From Cupriavidus basilensis (lineage in GTDB: Bacteria > Pseudomonadota > Gammaproteobacteria > Burkholderiales > Burkholderiaceae): 64,000 bases of DNA. This document shows positions 1 through 6,870 of the stretch, one piece after another. A program made the translations under genes and the position numbers. The stretch lies in contig NZ_CP062805.1 of the NCBI RefSeq assembly GCF_008801925.2, forward strand, positions 62,001 to 126,000, written 5' to 3'. Within the stretch, counting starts at the first letter, position 1; every line of letters begins with the position of its first letter. Under the pieces are notes generated by a model. The model was given only the letters and a program-made list of their open reading frames with translations. It ran no database searches and had not been told where the DNA came from.

Positions 1-1201
1 GCCTCCTGGCCTGACGTTGCTCGCTGCTCAGCGTGGCGAGCTCGCGCTCAAGACGGTAGATCTGCGCGATGCGACGCAGCGCCTCTGGGGCGACCGTGCT
101 GTTGCCCTGGTTCCGCAGCAGTTCGTCGTACCGACGTCGGGCATGAGCAAGACATCCCGCCGCTACGCGACCGGGGCTGGCTTGCAACACGCTGTCATAG
201 GCAGCGTATTCGTCGCGCACCAAGGTACCTTGCCAACATCGCTCGTTGCGGTCTTCGCTAGCACCTCCCAGGAAGGCAATCGGGTACTGCGCGCCTCGGC
301 CAATACAGAAGTCGTAGATCACGCCAGGCAGTGGATCGAAGGCGCCGCGCGAGTAGGCCCAGACGTACGCTCGCTTGGTCTTGCCGGCTCCCGGGTCGAG
401 CAATGCCACCGGCGTCTCGTCGGCGTGCAGCCCCCTTGCTGCAAGTACGAAGCGCTTGTGCGCTTCATAGAGCGGTTCAAGCGCCGCACCAGCACGCCCG
501 GACCAGGCAGCCAGTGTTGAGCGCGGCGTGTGTACGCCCGAACGGGCGTTGATCGTCTCCTGCCGGTAGTAAGGCCGATGGTCGACGAAGCGGCTGATCA
601 GCGTGTGCGCCACCAGCCCGGCTGCAGGCAGCCCACCGTCGATGATCTGGGGTTCGACGGGTTCCTGCACCAGGCGTTGGCAGCAGCGGCAGGCCCACTT
701 GCCATAGATGTGGCGGTGCACGAAGAACTCCGCCGGCACGATATCCAGCTTCTCGCTGACGTCCTCACCCACGCGTACCATGGTCCGTCCACAGCCCGGT
801 GTTGGGCAGTGAGTATCCTCGGGTTCGTGGTGATGCTCGACTCGGCGCAGGTGGGCCGGCAGTGGCTGGCGACGGGGCTTGCGCGTGGACCTGGTGTTGT
901 CTTCAACAGAGGGCTCGCCCTTGGCCTGCTGTAACTGCGCTTGCAGACTGGCCTCGTCCTCGGCCAGGGACTCCTCGAACAGCCGGCGCTGCTCAGCGCT
1001 CATCGCCTCGGTCTTGGCCCCGAACTTCCAGGCCTTGAGTCGCGCCAGCTCGAAGGTGATCTTCTCGATCTTGACGTCCTTGAGCTTGATCTCGCGTTCC
1101 TGCTGCTGAATGTGTGCGAGCATCTGCTGCGCCAATGCCAGCACGTCCTCGGGCGCGAGGTCCTGAAGGCCTTGATCTTGTAGTTGGCGCAGGTTCAGCA
1201 T
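1..1201 (-). CDS. tnpC: IS66 family transposase TnpC (partial)
   Basis: This is the DDE transposase of the IS66 element. The minus-strand frame is open from ATG at 1201 to the window edge, giving about 400 residues of a protein usually just over 500 long, so the C-terminus is missing. Visible parts: an N-terminal coiled coil rich in Gln, Glu and Lys (about residues 20-60), a Cys-rich zinc-binding segment (CPTPGCGR and a later CRCC), then the catalytic core with the first Asp in LHADETPV and the second in LVRDEYAAYDSVL. The third acidic residue lies beyond the edge. It follows tnpB on the same strand. Confidence 0.9.
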   Translation of the reverse strand, partial: MLNLRQLQDQGLQDLAPEDVLALAQQMLAHIQQQEREIKLKDVKIEKITFELARLKAWKFGAKTEAMSAEQRRLFEESLAEDEASLQAQLQQAKGEPSVEDNTRSTRKPRRQPLPAHLRRVEHHHEPEDTHCPTPGCGRTMVRVGEDVSEKLDIVPAEFFVHRHIYGKWACRCCQRLVQEPVEPQIIDGGLPAAGLVAHTLISRFVDHRPYYRQETINARSGVHTPRSTLAAWSGRAGAALEPLYEAHKRFVLAARGLHADETPVALLDPGAGKTKRAYVWAYSRGAFDPLPGVIYDFCIGRGAQYPIAFLGGASEDRNERCWQGTLVRDEYAAYDSVLQASPGRVAAGCLAHARRRYDELLRNQGNSTVAPEALRRIAQIYRLERELATLSSEQRQARR

Positions 1202-1271
1202 GGAGCCATCGTGCCAGCCACCGGGCACTACCACCATCCGGATTTATGCTGTCAACGCGCCGTGATCATCC

Positions 1272-1610
1272 TCATATCCGCGTAATGGCGCGCAGGTCCT
1301 CCAGGCGCTGCCAAGGCAGGCCGAGGACCAGGGCGTCGAACTGCGCCTGCGTCAGTTGTGCGCCGGTGGCGCCGGCCTGTACCGCAGGCCAGACAAATCG
1401 TCCCTGGTTGAGGCGGCGAGCGGCGCACCACACGCCAAAGCCGTCATGTATCAATAGCTTGACGCGGGTGTGGCGGGCGTTCGCAAACAGGTAGGCGTGA
1501 TGAGACTGGGCTGCGCCGAAGACCTGTACCACGCGCGCCAGCAGCCGCTCGGTGCCGGCACGCATGTCGATGGGCTCGACGGCCAACCACAGCGCGTCGA
1601 TGCGGATCAT
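1272..1610 (-). CDS. tnpB: IS66 family accessory protein TnpB (Orf2)
   Basis: A 112-residue protein of the IS66 Orf2 (TnpB) family, which is required with TnpA and TnpC for transposition of these elements; its biochemical role is not settled. The family signature is clear near the start (AVEPIDMRAGTERLL) and in the middle (VKLLIHDGFGVW), with the C-terminus in the usual GLPWQRLEDL form. The ATG at 1610 was chosen because it matches the family start (MIRIDALW); the longer frame upstream has no family resemblance. It lies between tnpA and tnpC on the same strand. Confidence 0.9.
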   Translation of the reverse strand: MIRIDALWLAVEPIDMRAGTERLLARVVQVFGAAQSHHAYLFANARHTRVKLLIHDGFGVWCAARRLNQGRFVWPAVQAGATGAQLTQAQFDALVLGLPWQRLEDLRAITRI

Positions 1611-1750
1611 CGCAGCCAGTCCCGAAGCAGTTGGGCACATTGCTGTGCCGCTGACAGAGGCCAGTGCACAACCAGCGTGCCGCCTGGGCGCTGGATCTCG
1701 ATGCGGATGGCGTCGGGAGCTACCGGAGCTGGCGTCTCGCATGGGACCGC

Positions 1751-2011
1751 CTAGGCCGGCTGCATGGTTGGTGTCAAAGGCTGAACATGCAGTGGAATAA
1801 ACGCACGGCCCTCGCGCTGCGTTGCCCGCATCTGGCGTTCACGTTCCTCTCTGACCCATCTGTGCACCATGTTCGGGTGCAGCCCATGGCTGAGCGCCAC
1901 GCCGGCTACCGATGCCCCAGGCTGGCGAGCTTGCTCCAGTACCGTCGCCTTGAACTCGGCGCTGTACTCTCTGCGGCGCGGCCGCTCGATAGTTGTCGAC
2001 ACTCGATCCAT
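1751..2011 (-). CDS. tnpA: IS66 family transposase subunit TnpA (helix-turn-helix, Orf1)
   Basis: An 86-residue helix-turn-helix protein of the IS3/IS66 Orf1 type, presumed to bind the element ends. The HTH is visible at about residues 14-55 (RREYSAEFKATVLEQA, then GVALSHGLHPNMVHRW). The ATG at 2011-2009 is preferred; a GTG at 2020 is possible but only 3 nt from the GGAGG ribosome-binding site. The start region lies in a perfect hairpin (separate entry), implying restricted translation. It is the first gene of the three-gene IS66 operon. Confidence 0.88.
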   Translation of the reverse strand: MDRVSTTIERPRRREYSAEFKATVLEQARQPGASVAGVALSHGLHPNMVHRWVREERERQMRATQREGRAFIPLHVQPLTPTMQPA

Positions 2012-2043
2012 CGTCCCCACGATCCTCCATCGTGGGGACGATG
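2009..2043 (-). promoter_or_regulatory. tnpA: Hairpin holding the tnpA Shine-Dalgarno in its loop and the ATG in its stem
   Basis: A perfect inverted repeat has 15-bp arms (2009-2023 and 2029-2043) and a 5-nt loop. On the tnpA mRNA the loop is GGAGG, a full Shine-Dalgarno sequence, and the last three bases of the 3' arm are the ATG. Such a structure should keep the start codon paired, limiting translation, particularly on transcripts entering from outside. Confidence 0.75.
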
Positions 2044-2178
2044 CAGGATCCCGTGGATCGATTCAAGGCGGAAGAACTGGACGCTTACCCCTCATGTTCC
2101 GTAAGCAGCTCTTATAAAATGCAATTAATCGCCTTGATGCGACCAAAAACTTGAACGGAAGCTTGTATCAATGGGATG

Positions 2179-2212
2179 GCGCCGAAATTTCACGATGGTG
2201 AAGGTTCGGCGC
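2179..2212. repeat. 34-bp palindrome, candidate recombination site
   Basis: Outer arms GCGCCGAA (2179-2186) and TTCGGCGC (2205-2212) are perfectly complementary. Inside them, TTCAC and GTGAA (2189-2193, 2198-2202) form a second inverted pair. The inner sequence TTTCACGATGGTGAA recurs with one change at 3380-3394, just past the 3' end of the intact recombinase gene. Here it lies just past the decayed copy of that 3' end, so it may be an attachment site of that recombinase. Confidence 0.5.
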
Positions 2213-2418
2213 AGGCTGCTATTTCTTGCTGCCCCAGCCGATCCGATGCCGCTCCTGAGTAGCTTCATGCCGCGCATCCTCTTCGCTGTGCAAGTAGCCG
2301 CTCGTCGTCGGCTGTGCCCAAAGTTGTCGCGCGCAGCCAGTGCGCTGAGGCGCTGGCCAGCACCGCGGCTTGCGGTTCCCATCCCGGCGCGCGCCCCCGC
2401 ACGCGCTGCGCGGCCATG
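2213..2418 (-). pseudogene. Degenerate duplicate of the recombinase 3' end
   Basis: This stretch reproduces the last part of the intact tyrosine recombinase gene at 3412-4479 (shared runs such as TTGCTGCCCCAGCCGATCC and CTGGCCAGCACCGCGGCTTG). An internal deletion has removed the part coding for the HxxR-containing helix and the segment after it, there are several point differences, and the frame is broken. The surviving segment still spells DNFGHS, but the catalytic Tyr context is scrambled. It lies immediately downstream of the SDR gene, so the SDR is bracketed by two copies of this 3' end. Confidence 0.8.
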
Positions 2419-2444
2419 CGCCCCTACGCGATAGGCTGGCAACC

Positions 2445-3245
2445 TCAGACTACCATCGGCGTGGTAGCGCCATCGATCGACAGGATGGAGCCCGAAATAT
2501 AGCTGGCCCGTGGCGAGGCGAGGAACAGCACAGCGTCCGCCACCTCTTCCGGCGTGGCCAGGCGGCCCAGGCCGGTGCGCGCGTTGGCGCGCGCCAGCGC
2601 CTGCTCCACTGTCATGCCGCCGATGCGCGCATCCACTTCCATGCCCTGCTGCAAGCGCTCGGTATGCGTAGCCGACGGATTGACCGCGTTGACGCGCACA
2701 CCCTGCTTGCCGTAGGCATTGGCCAGTCCGGCGCTGGCCAGCATCAATGCAGCGTTAGCTGCGCCACCCGCCAGGTGGGCGGGGTTGGCCATCTTGCCAC
2801 CCATGCCCACGATGTTGACGATGGCGCCGCGCCCTTGCTGCGCCATGCGCTTGACCACCGGGTCAATCACATTGATGTAGCTGAAGTACTTGGCGGTCAT
2901 GGCTTCCTGCCACAGTTGTGGGGTCAGCTCGTCCGGCGGCCGGCGCTTGGCCGCGCCGGCCGAGGTCACCAGAATGTCGATGCCGCCAAGTCCTGCCACC
3001 GCTTCTTCCACCGCGCGTGCGGCCTCGGCGATATGGGTCAGATCGGCGGATACCGCGACCACGTCCTTGGCAAATTCGCCCTGGCCTTCGGCCAGCTTGG
3101 CGCAGGCCTTCGCCAAGTTTTCTGCGCTGCGCGAAACGATGGCCACGCGCGCGCCCTCACGCAGAAAGCCGACCGCGCAAGCGAGGCCGATGCCGCGGCT
3201 GCCGCCGGTGATGAGCACCCGTTGATTGCGGAGTTCGAGATCCAT
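2445..3245 (-). CDS. Short-chain dehydrogenase/reductase with atypical active site
   Basis: A 266-residue SDR-fold protein, probably a cytoplasmic NAD(P)-dependent oxidoreductase of unknown substrate. The Rossmann motif TGGSRGIG is at about residues 13-20 and the structural TSAG stands where NAG is usual. The catalytic YxxxK is absent: the aligned segment reads HLAGGAANAALM. A subset of SDR proteins shows this GGAANAA pattern, so it may have altered chemistry. ATG at 3245 was chosen; a longer in-frame start about 20 codons upstream adds no family sequence. It lies between the intact recombinase gene and a decayed copy of that gene's 3' end, as if carried with the recombinase. Confidence 0.82.
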   Translation of the reverse strand: MDLELRNQRVLITGGSRGIGLACAVGFLREGARVAIVSRSAENLAKACAKLAEGQGEFAKDVVAVSADLTHIAEAARAVEEAVAGLGGIDILVTSAGAAKRRPPDELTPQLWQEAMTAKYFSYINVIDPVVKRMAQQGRGAIVNIVGMGGKMANPAHLAGGAANAALMLASAGLANAYGKQGVRVNAVNPSATHTERLQQGMEVDARIGGMTVEQALARANARTGLGRLATPEEVADAVLFLASPRASYISGSILSIDGATTPMVV

Positions 3246-3379
3246 GATGGTGTGCCTTGGCTGGTGGGGAGTGCGGGCGTCGTTCGACAAATGGCGCATC
3301 CCCATGTGTGGCGGGCCGGTTGCAACGCCGGTGAGATGATAGGGGGTGATCATAGCGCGCCTGTTGGTGCCCACTATAG

Positions 3380-3394
3380 TTTCATGATGGTGAA
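3380..3394. repeat. Second copy of TTTCAYGATGGTGAA element
   Basis: TTTCATGATGGTGAA lies about 17 bp past the stop of the intact recombinase gene. The matching copy at 2188-2202 holds the same position relative to the decayed 3' end. Position and partial dyad symmetry fit an att-like core, but this is inference. Confidence 0.45.
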
Positions 3395-3411
3395 ATAATT
3401 TCCACGGGCGT

Positions 3412-4479
3412 CTACCTCTTGCTGCCCCAGCCGATCCGATGCCGCTCCTGCGTGGCTTGATGGCGAGCATCCTCCTCGCTGTGCAGATAGCCGCTCGTCG
3501 TCGACAGCGAGCTGTGCCCGAAGTTGTCGCGCACAAAGCGCAGGTCGACCTGTTGGTCGGTCATGTGCGAGCCGGCGGTGTGGCGCAGCCAGTGCGCCGA
3601 GGCACTGGCCAGCACCGCGGCTTGCGCCTCCCATTCCGGCCCGCGCGCACGCAGGCGCGCCGCGGCCATGCCGAACACCTCTTTCAGGATCAGGTGCAGC
3701 GCGCCGCGTGACAGCGGTTTCTCGCTGCCCGCTTTTCCAATCACCGGCAGCACCAGCGGACGCGTCTCCCCGAACTGCGGGGTAGGCGGCAATTCGTGGG
3801 CGCGGCGGTAGCGCGCCAACTCGGCAATCAACTCGTCGGTCGCCGGCACCAGCCGGGTCTTGTTGCCCTTGCCGGTGACCTCCAGCCACCAGCGCTCGAT
3901 GCCCTGGGCATCGCGCCGGCAGAAGAACGCGCCCATGGGGGTGGCCGTCAGCTCGGCGGCGCGCAAGCCGCCCAGATAAAGCACCGTCAGCACCCAGCGG
4001 CAACGGGCCGCGTGCAGGCGTTCCCGCGCCGTCTCGGCCGGCATTGCTGCGACCGTGTTTTTGACCACCTCCCACAGGTCGTGGCTCAGATAGCGGGTGA
4101 TGCGCGCCTGGGCGGGGGCGCGGCGGCGGCGGGCGAGGGCGAGCGGGTTGCCGGCCAGGTAGCCCGCCTCGGTCAGCCAGGCGAACAAGGCGTTCAGGAT
4201 CACCAGCGCCTGGCGCACGCTGCCGGGCGACAGCGGCCCCGCAAACGGGCGCCAGTCCGGATGATTGCGCGCGAGCTTCTTGGTCCCGGTCAGCACCCAG
4301 CGCGCGGCCGGTTGCGGATCGGCGAGGAAGCGCTCGTAGGCAAGCAGGTCTTCATGGGTCAGCGAGGACAAGGGCTTGCCCAACTGAAGCACGGCCCACA
4401 GGATCAGCCGCTCCACCTCGCGGCGATACGTGGTGAGCGTCGCGGTGCTGTCTGCGTAGCGGGCAAGCCAGGCGGTCAC
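3412..4479 (-). CDS. Tyrosine recombinase / phage-type integrase
   Basis: A complete 355-residue site-specific recombinase. The N-terminal SAM-like core-binding domain covers about residues 1-110 and the catalytic domain about 130-350. Catalytic residues are visible: Arg in LGGLRAAEL, HxxR in HWLRHT, the His in NFGHSSLSTTSGY and the nucleophilic Tyr in GYLH. It should cut and rejoin DNA at att sites. The 3' end is duplicated in decayed form at 2213-2418, and both copies are followed by a TTTCAYGATGGTGAA element, suggesting past recombination at or beside its own 3' end. It resembles chromosomal XerC/D-like and integrative-element recombinases; the exact element type is unknown. Confidence 0.9.
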   Translation of the reverse strand: MTAWLARYADSTATLTTYRREVERLILWAVLQLGKPLSSLTHEDLLAYERFLADPQPAARWVLTGTKKLARNHPDWRPFAGPLSPGSVRQALVILNALFAWLTEAGYLAGNPLALARRRRAPAQARITRYLSHDLWEVVKNTVAAMPAETARERLHAARCRWVLTVLYLGGLRAAELTATPMGAFFCRRDAQGIERWWLEVTGKGNKTRLVPATDELIAELARYRRAHELPPTPQFGETRPLVLPVIGKAGSEKPLSRGALHLILKEVFGMAAARLRARGPEWEAQAAVLASASAHWLRHTAGSHMTDQQVDLRFVRDNFGHSSLSTTSGYLHSEEDARHQATQERHRIGWGSKR

Positions 4480-4484
4480 CGCGG

Positions 4485-4698
4485 CATTTCCTCAGCGTCG
4501 CAGCACGACAAACGTTTCAACCATCGATCGAAATGCAGCACACTTCGCCGGTGCATGAGTCCGAGAAACTCCCGCGCGAGACTGCGGACCTCGCCCACCA
4601 CGGGTTCGATCTTGCACAGCGCCTTCACGAACCGCTCGTGGTCCGCACTCTTTGGCTCCTCGATGGCGAGGTTCCTCCATCGTAGAACGGAGCAAGTC
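4485..4698 (-). pseudogene. Fragment of an ISL3-family transposase (C-terminal region)
   Basis: The minus-strand frame here reads FVKALCKIEPVVGEVRSLA followed by EFLGLMHRRSVLHFDRWL, which resembles the C-terminal helical region of ISL3-family transposases (LCQ.SPE...A..LA..F..LVR.R....LD.WL). There is no start, and the frame ends abruptly near 4485. It is therefore a remnant. Its upstream edge coincides with the proposed left end of the Tn7-like element. Confidence 0.5.
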
Positions 4699-4751
4699 TG
4701 TCACTCCGGAATCCAGCTGGAACCCGCGTCGAATATAGAAATCCGGCCGGT

Positions 4752-4830
4752 GAATTGACACTATTGCTTGCACTCCCCACGAAGCAAAATCGTCAATTCG
4801 CATTAGTCCGGATTAATTTCGTCAATTGGC
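4752..4830. repeat. Left-end repeats, candidate TnsB binding sites
   Basis: CGTCAATTCG (4791-4800) and CGTCAATTGGC (4820-4830) are direct repeats 29 bp apart; a related inverted GAATTGACAC is at 4752-4761. The same motif in inverted orientation lies near the other end (15129-15139). This arrangement is typical of multiple transposase-binding sites at Tn7-like ends. tnsA starts 40 bp further on. Confidence 0.55.
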
Positions 4831-4869
4831 GTCCTAGACTTCGAATCCCGCTCGTAAGGCATTGATCTC

Positions 4870-5496
4870 ATGGAAGATTCTCTGCATATAGCGGAGCCGG
4901 TTGCGCTCGTCCGCCCGCGCGGTGCGCACCGCTTCGAAGCATTCAGTCCAAAGCTGAAGCGGCGGCTGACTTTCTACCGACGCTGTGCGCTCGATCAATG
5001 GGTCTTGATCGAATCCGATCCGGCAATCGGCCACTTTTGTGAGCGCCCCGGATTCATTCAGTTTCGAGAGAGGCGGCACTTAGCAGACTTCCTGGTCTCG
5101 TACTCCGATCGTCAAGAGTTGATCCTCCTGCCGGATCCAGTGATCGATGAAGAAGCGAAGGAGGGCCTCGAGTTGAACGCTGATACGGTCAATGTCCGGT
5201 TGGTCGACGCGGCCGAACACGCCGCTTCACGCGTCTGGATAGAAAACTGGCTGCGTATGCTGCCGAGTATCATAGCCACGCAAGGTCTCGTGTCGGTGTC
5301 CTTGCTTGATGCGGTCGAGCGCTTTGTCGCCAGTCGAAAGACGCTTTCAGCCATCGAGCGAGAGTTCTCGAAAGGTGACCCCGTGCTCGTGCGGGCCGCC
5401 ATCTTCAATCTGCTGCATACCGGTCGCGTGCATGCTGAGGAACTGCGAACCGACGCATTGTCGTGGATGACGAAGTTTGCAGTCAGGGAGTCCTGA
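4870..5496 (+). CDS. TnsA-like heteromeric transposase endonuclease subunit
   Basis: A 208-residue protein immediately upstream of and overlapping tnsB by 1 bp. It has the general layout of TnsA, the restriction-like endonuclease that cuts the 5' ends of Tn7-like transposons. Candidate metal-binding residues are Glu48 and Asp73 (HLADFLV). The expected catalytic Lys after the next strand is not obvious: the segment reads QELILLPDP, with Leu where ExK is usual. The C-terminal half (RVWIENWLRMLPSI, then EREFSKGDPVLVRAAIFNLLHTGR) looks like the winged-helix TnsA C-terminal domain. Assignment rests mainly on position and overall pattern. Confidence 0.7.
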   Translation: MEDSLHIAEPVALVRPRGAHRFEAFSPKLKRRLTFYRRCALDQWVLIESDPAIGHFCERPGFIQFRERRHLADFLVSYSDRQELILLPDPVIDEEAKEGLELNADTVNVRLVDAAEHAASRVWIENWLRMLPSIIATQGLVSVSLLDAVERFVASRKTLSAIEREFSKGDPVLVRAAIFNLLHTGRVHAEELRTDALSWMTKFAVRES

Positions 5497-6351
5497 TGAT
5501 GCCGCGCCGAAAGCCTGAGTTCCAATCCCTCGATTTGAACGCGTGGCCTAGCATAGCGTGGACGGAGCTTGACGCCGAAGTGCGAGAGGTCACGAAGGTA
5601 AGAGTGCAGGCCATCGAGCGTTATGCGAGCGGCGAAAGTGTCAAGGAAATTGAGAAGGCAACCGGCGTGGACCGTCGACAGCTCTATCGGTGGCTCGAGC
5701 GAGGCTTGGCGCTGCATCCTGACGGACGCATCTTTGGATTCCGCGCCTTGCTGAGGTACGTGCGGGTCAATGAGTACGTCCGCATAAGTCCCGTCAATGG
5801 TCGGCCCAGCGAAGATGGACGGGGTAAAGCAGGCGCGTTCGCGCTCTTCTTAGAAAGCTATCCGGCGCTGGCAGGATGGCTGCTCCTAAAAATAAAACAG
5901 CGCCGCGTGTTGCTCAAACAGGTGCATACCAATGGACGACTTCATACGCGCTTGGTCGGCCTGCATGCCCTGCACGGGGAGTTTCTGTTGCAATGCCGGT
6001 CCCTCGGCCTGACGGCGGTGGATTACCCCTTCAATACGGAAGGCGGTGCCATTCGGTCGCTATCCGCGCGCCTTAAAGACGAGTTGTCGCGCAGTTTCCG
6101 CACCGCGGCACGGGCGGCAGGCGCCACGCACCTGAAGGGGCTTCCGCACTACGATCAGGCGGAAAGTCGGCCGGCCATGCGCCCCTACCAGGTCGTAGAA
6201 TTCGACGGTCACCGACTCGATATCCGTCTCAAGGTGGTCGTACGCGATGCATTGGGCTTTGAGCATGAATTCGAGATCGAACGCGTTTGGTTACTTGCGA
6301 TCATCGACGTCTGCACGCGTGCGGTGCTGGGCTTTCACCTTGGGCTTGGCC
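5496..6351 (+). pseudogene. tnsB: TnsB/TniA-type DDE transposase, 5' part (split by insertion)
   Basis: The first 285 codons of TnsB. An N-terminal HTH is visible (IEKATGVDRRQLYRWLERG), followed by linker helices and the start of the RNase H-like core with the first catalytic Asp237 in VVEFDGH. Native sequence stops at 6351 inside a Gly codon region (GFHLGLG) and the frame then runs into foreign sequence. Joining base 6351 to 12162 recreates an uninterrupted frame (GFHLGLGREYSRYDV) of 663 residues. The second Asp and the Glu of the catalytic triad are on the distal part, so neither fragment can be an active transposase alone. Confidence 0.88.
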
Positions 6352-6361
6352 TACGCGCAAG
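6346..6361. repeat. Left junction of the Tn554-like element (core plus arm)
   Basis: Core TTGGCC is followed by arm TACGCGCAAG. The arm is the inverted partner of the right-junction arm (12146-12155) with one mismatch, the layout expected of paired tyrosine-recombinase binding sites around a short crossover region. Confidence 0.8.
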
Positions 6362-6367
6362 AGAAAA

Positions 6368-6474
6368 AAGATGGACATCAGGCCGAGCCTTGAAATTACT
6401 GGAATCGGCAGACCGCGAGACGTCCATTAGATTGGGAGAAAAAGTGGACACAACGTCCGTCGCGTGTCCATCTT
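6368..6474. repeat. Subterminal TGGACA repeats
   Basis: AAGATGGACA (6368-6377) and its exact inverse TGTCCATCTT (6465-6474) bracket about 87 bp. Between them, GTGGACAC (6444-6451) has an inverse GTGTCCA at 6464-6470, and ACGTCCAT lies near 6420. These may be accessory recombinase or TnpC-like binding sites at the left end, or a transcription-ending structure after the gene cluster. Confidence 0.45.
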
Positions 6475-6507
6475 CCTCCACAAGTTTGCTATATCGTATT
6501 TCGAGAT

Positions 6508-6870
6508 CTAGCGCGACTGCAAGGGCAGGACACTACCGCCACGCAGCGCGGCCAGCTCCTTGCGCAGGCTGAATACCTGGCGCAGCAGGGCGAGTTCGCG
6601 AGCCAGCGACTCGTCAAGCTGTGCCTGCAGATCCTTCGCGTTGCCCTTCGCTCGGTTCAGACGTTCGGTCAGTTCGAGCTTTGGCCGCTCGGTTACGGCG
6701 TTGGCCGCATCGATTGCTGCGATCAGCTCGGCAAACTGAGGACGCGACTTCTTGATGCTGCCTTTCTTGCGGCCCGCCTCGATCGCCACGGTATCGTTGT
6801 TGATACGCGCACCCTTGCGCTTCTTCAGCCGCTCAAGGGCGGCGTAGTAGTCGGTCATGGCATCGCTCAT
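6508..6870 (-). CDS. Small coiled-coil accessory protein, TnpC-like
   Basis: A 120-residue, very charged protein whose C-terminal half (about residues 65-110) is a predicted coiled coil with heptad Leu (LTERLNRAKGNAKDLQAQL). The N-terminal part (GARINNDTVAIEAGRKKGSI) could be a helix-turn-helix. It is last in the four-gene cluster, overlapping the preceding recombinase gene by 4 bp. In Tn554 the small TnpC follows two recombinases and influences insertion orientation and frequency. An analogous role is inferred here from size, position and character only. Confidence 0.6.
   Translation of the reverse strand: MSDAMTDYYAALERLKKRKGARINNDTVAIEAGRKKGSIKKSRPQFAELIAAIDAANAVTERPKLELTERLNRAKGNAKDLQAQLDESLARELALLRQVFSLRKELAALRGGSVLPLQSR

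Larger units (their letters stand above)
1..2088 (-). mobile_element. IS66-family insertion sequence, cut by window start
   Basis: Three genes in the usual IS66 order (tnpA, tnpB, tnpC) are read leftwards. The outer end is marked at 2077-2088 by CTGGACGCTTAC, which on the minus strand begins GTAAGCGTCC, the terminal start typical of IS66-family elements. The other end lies outside the window, so target duplication cannot be tested. Confidence 0.88.
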
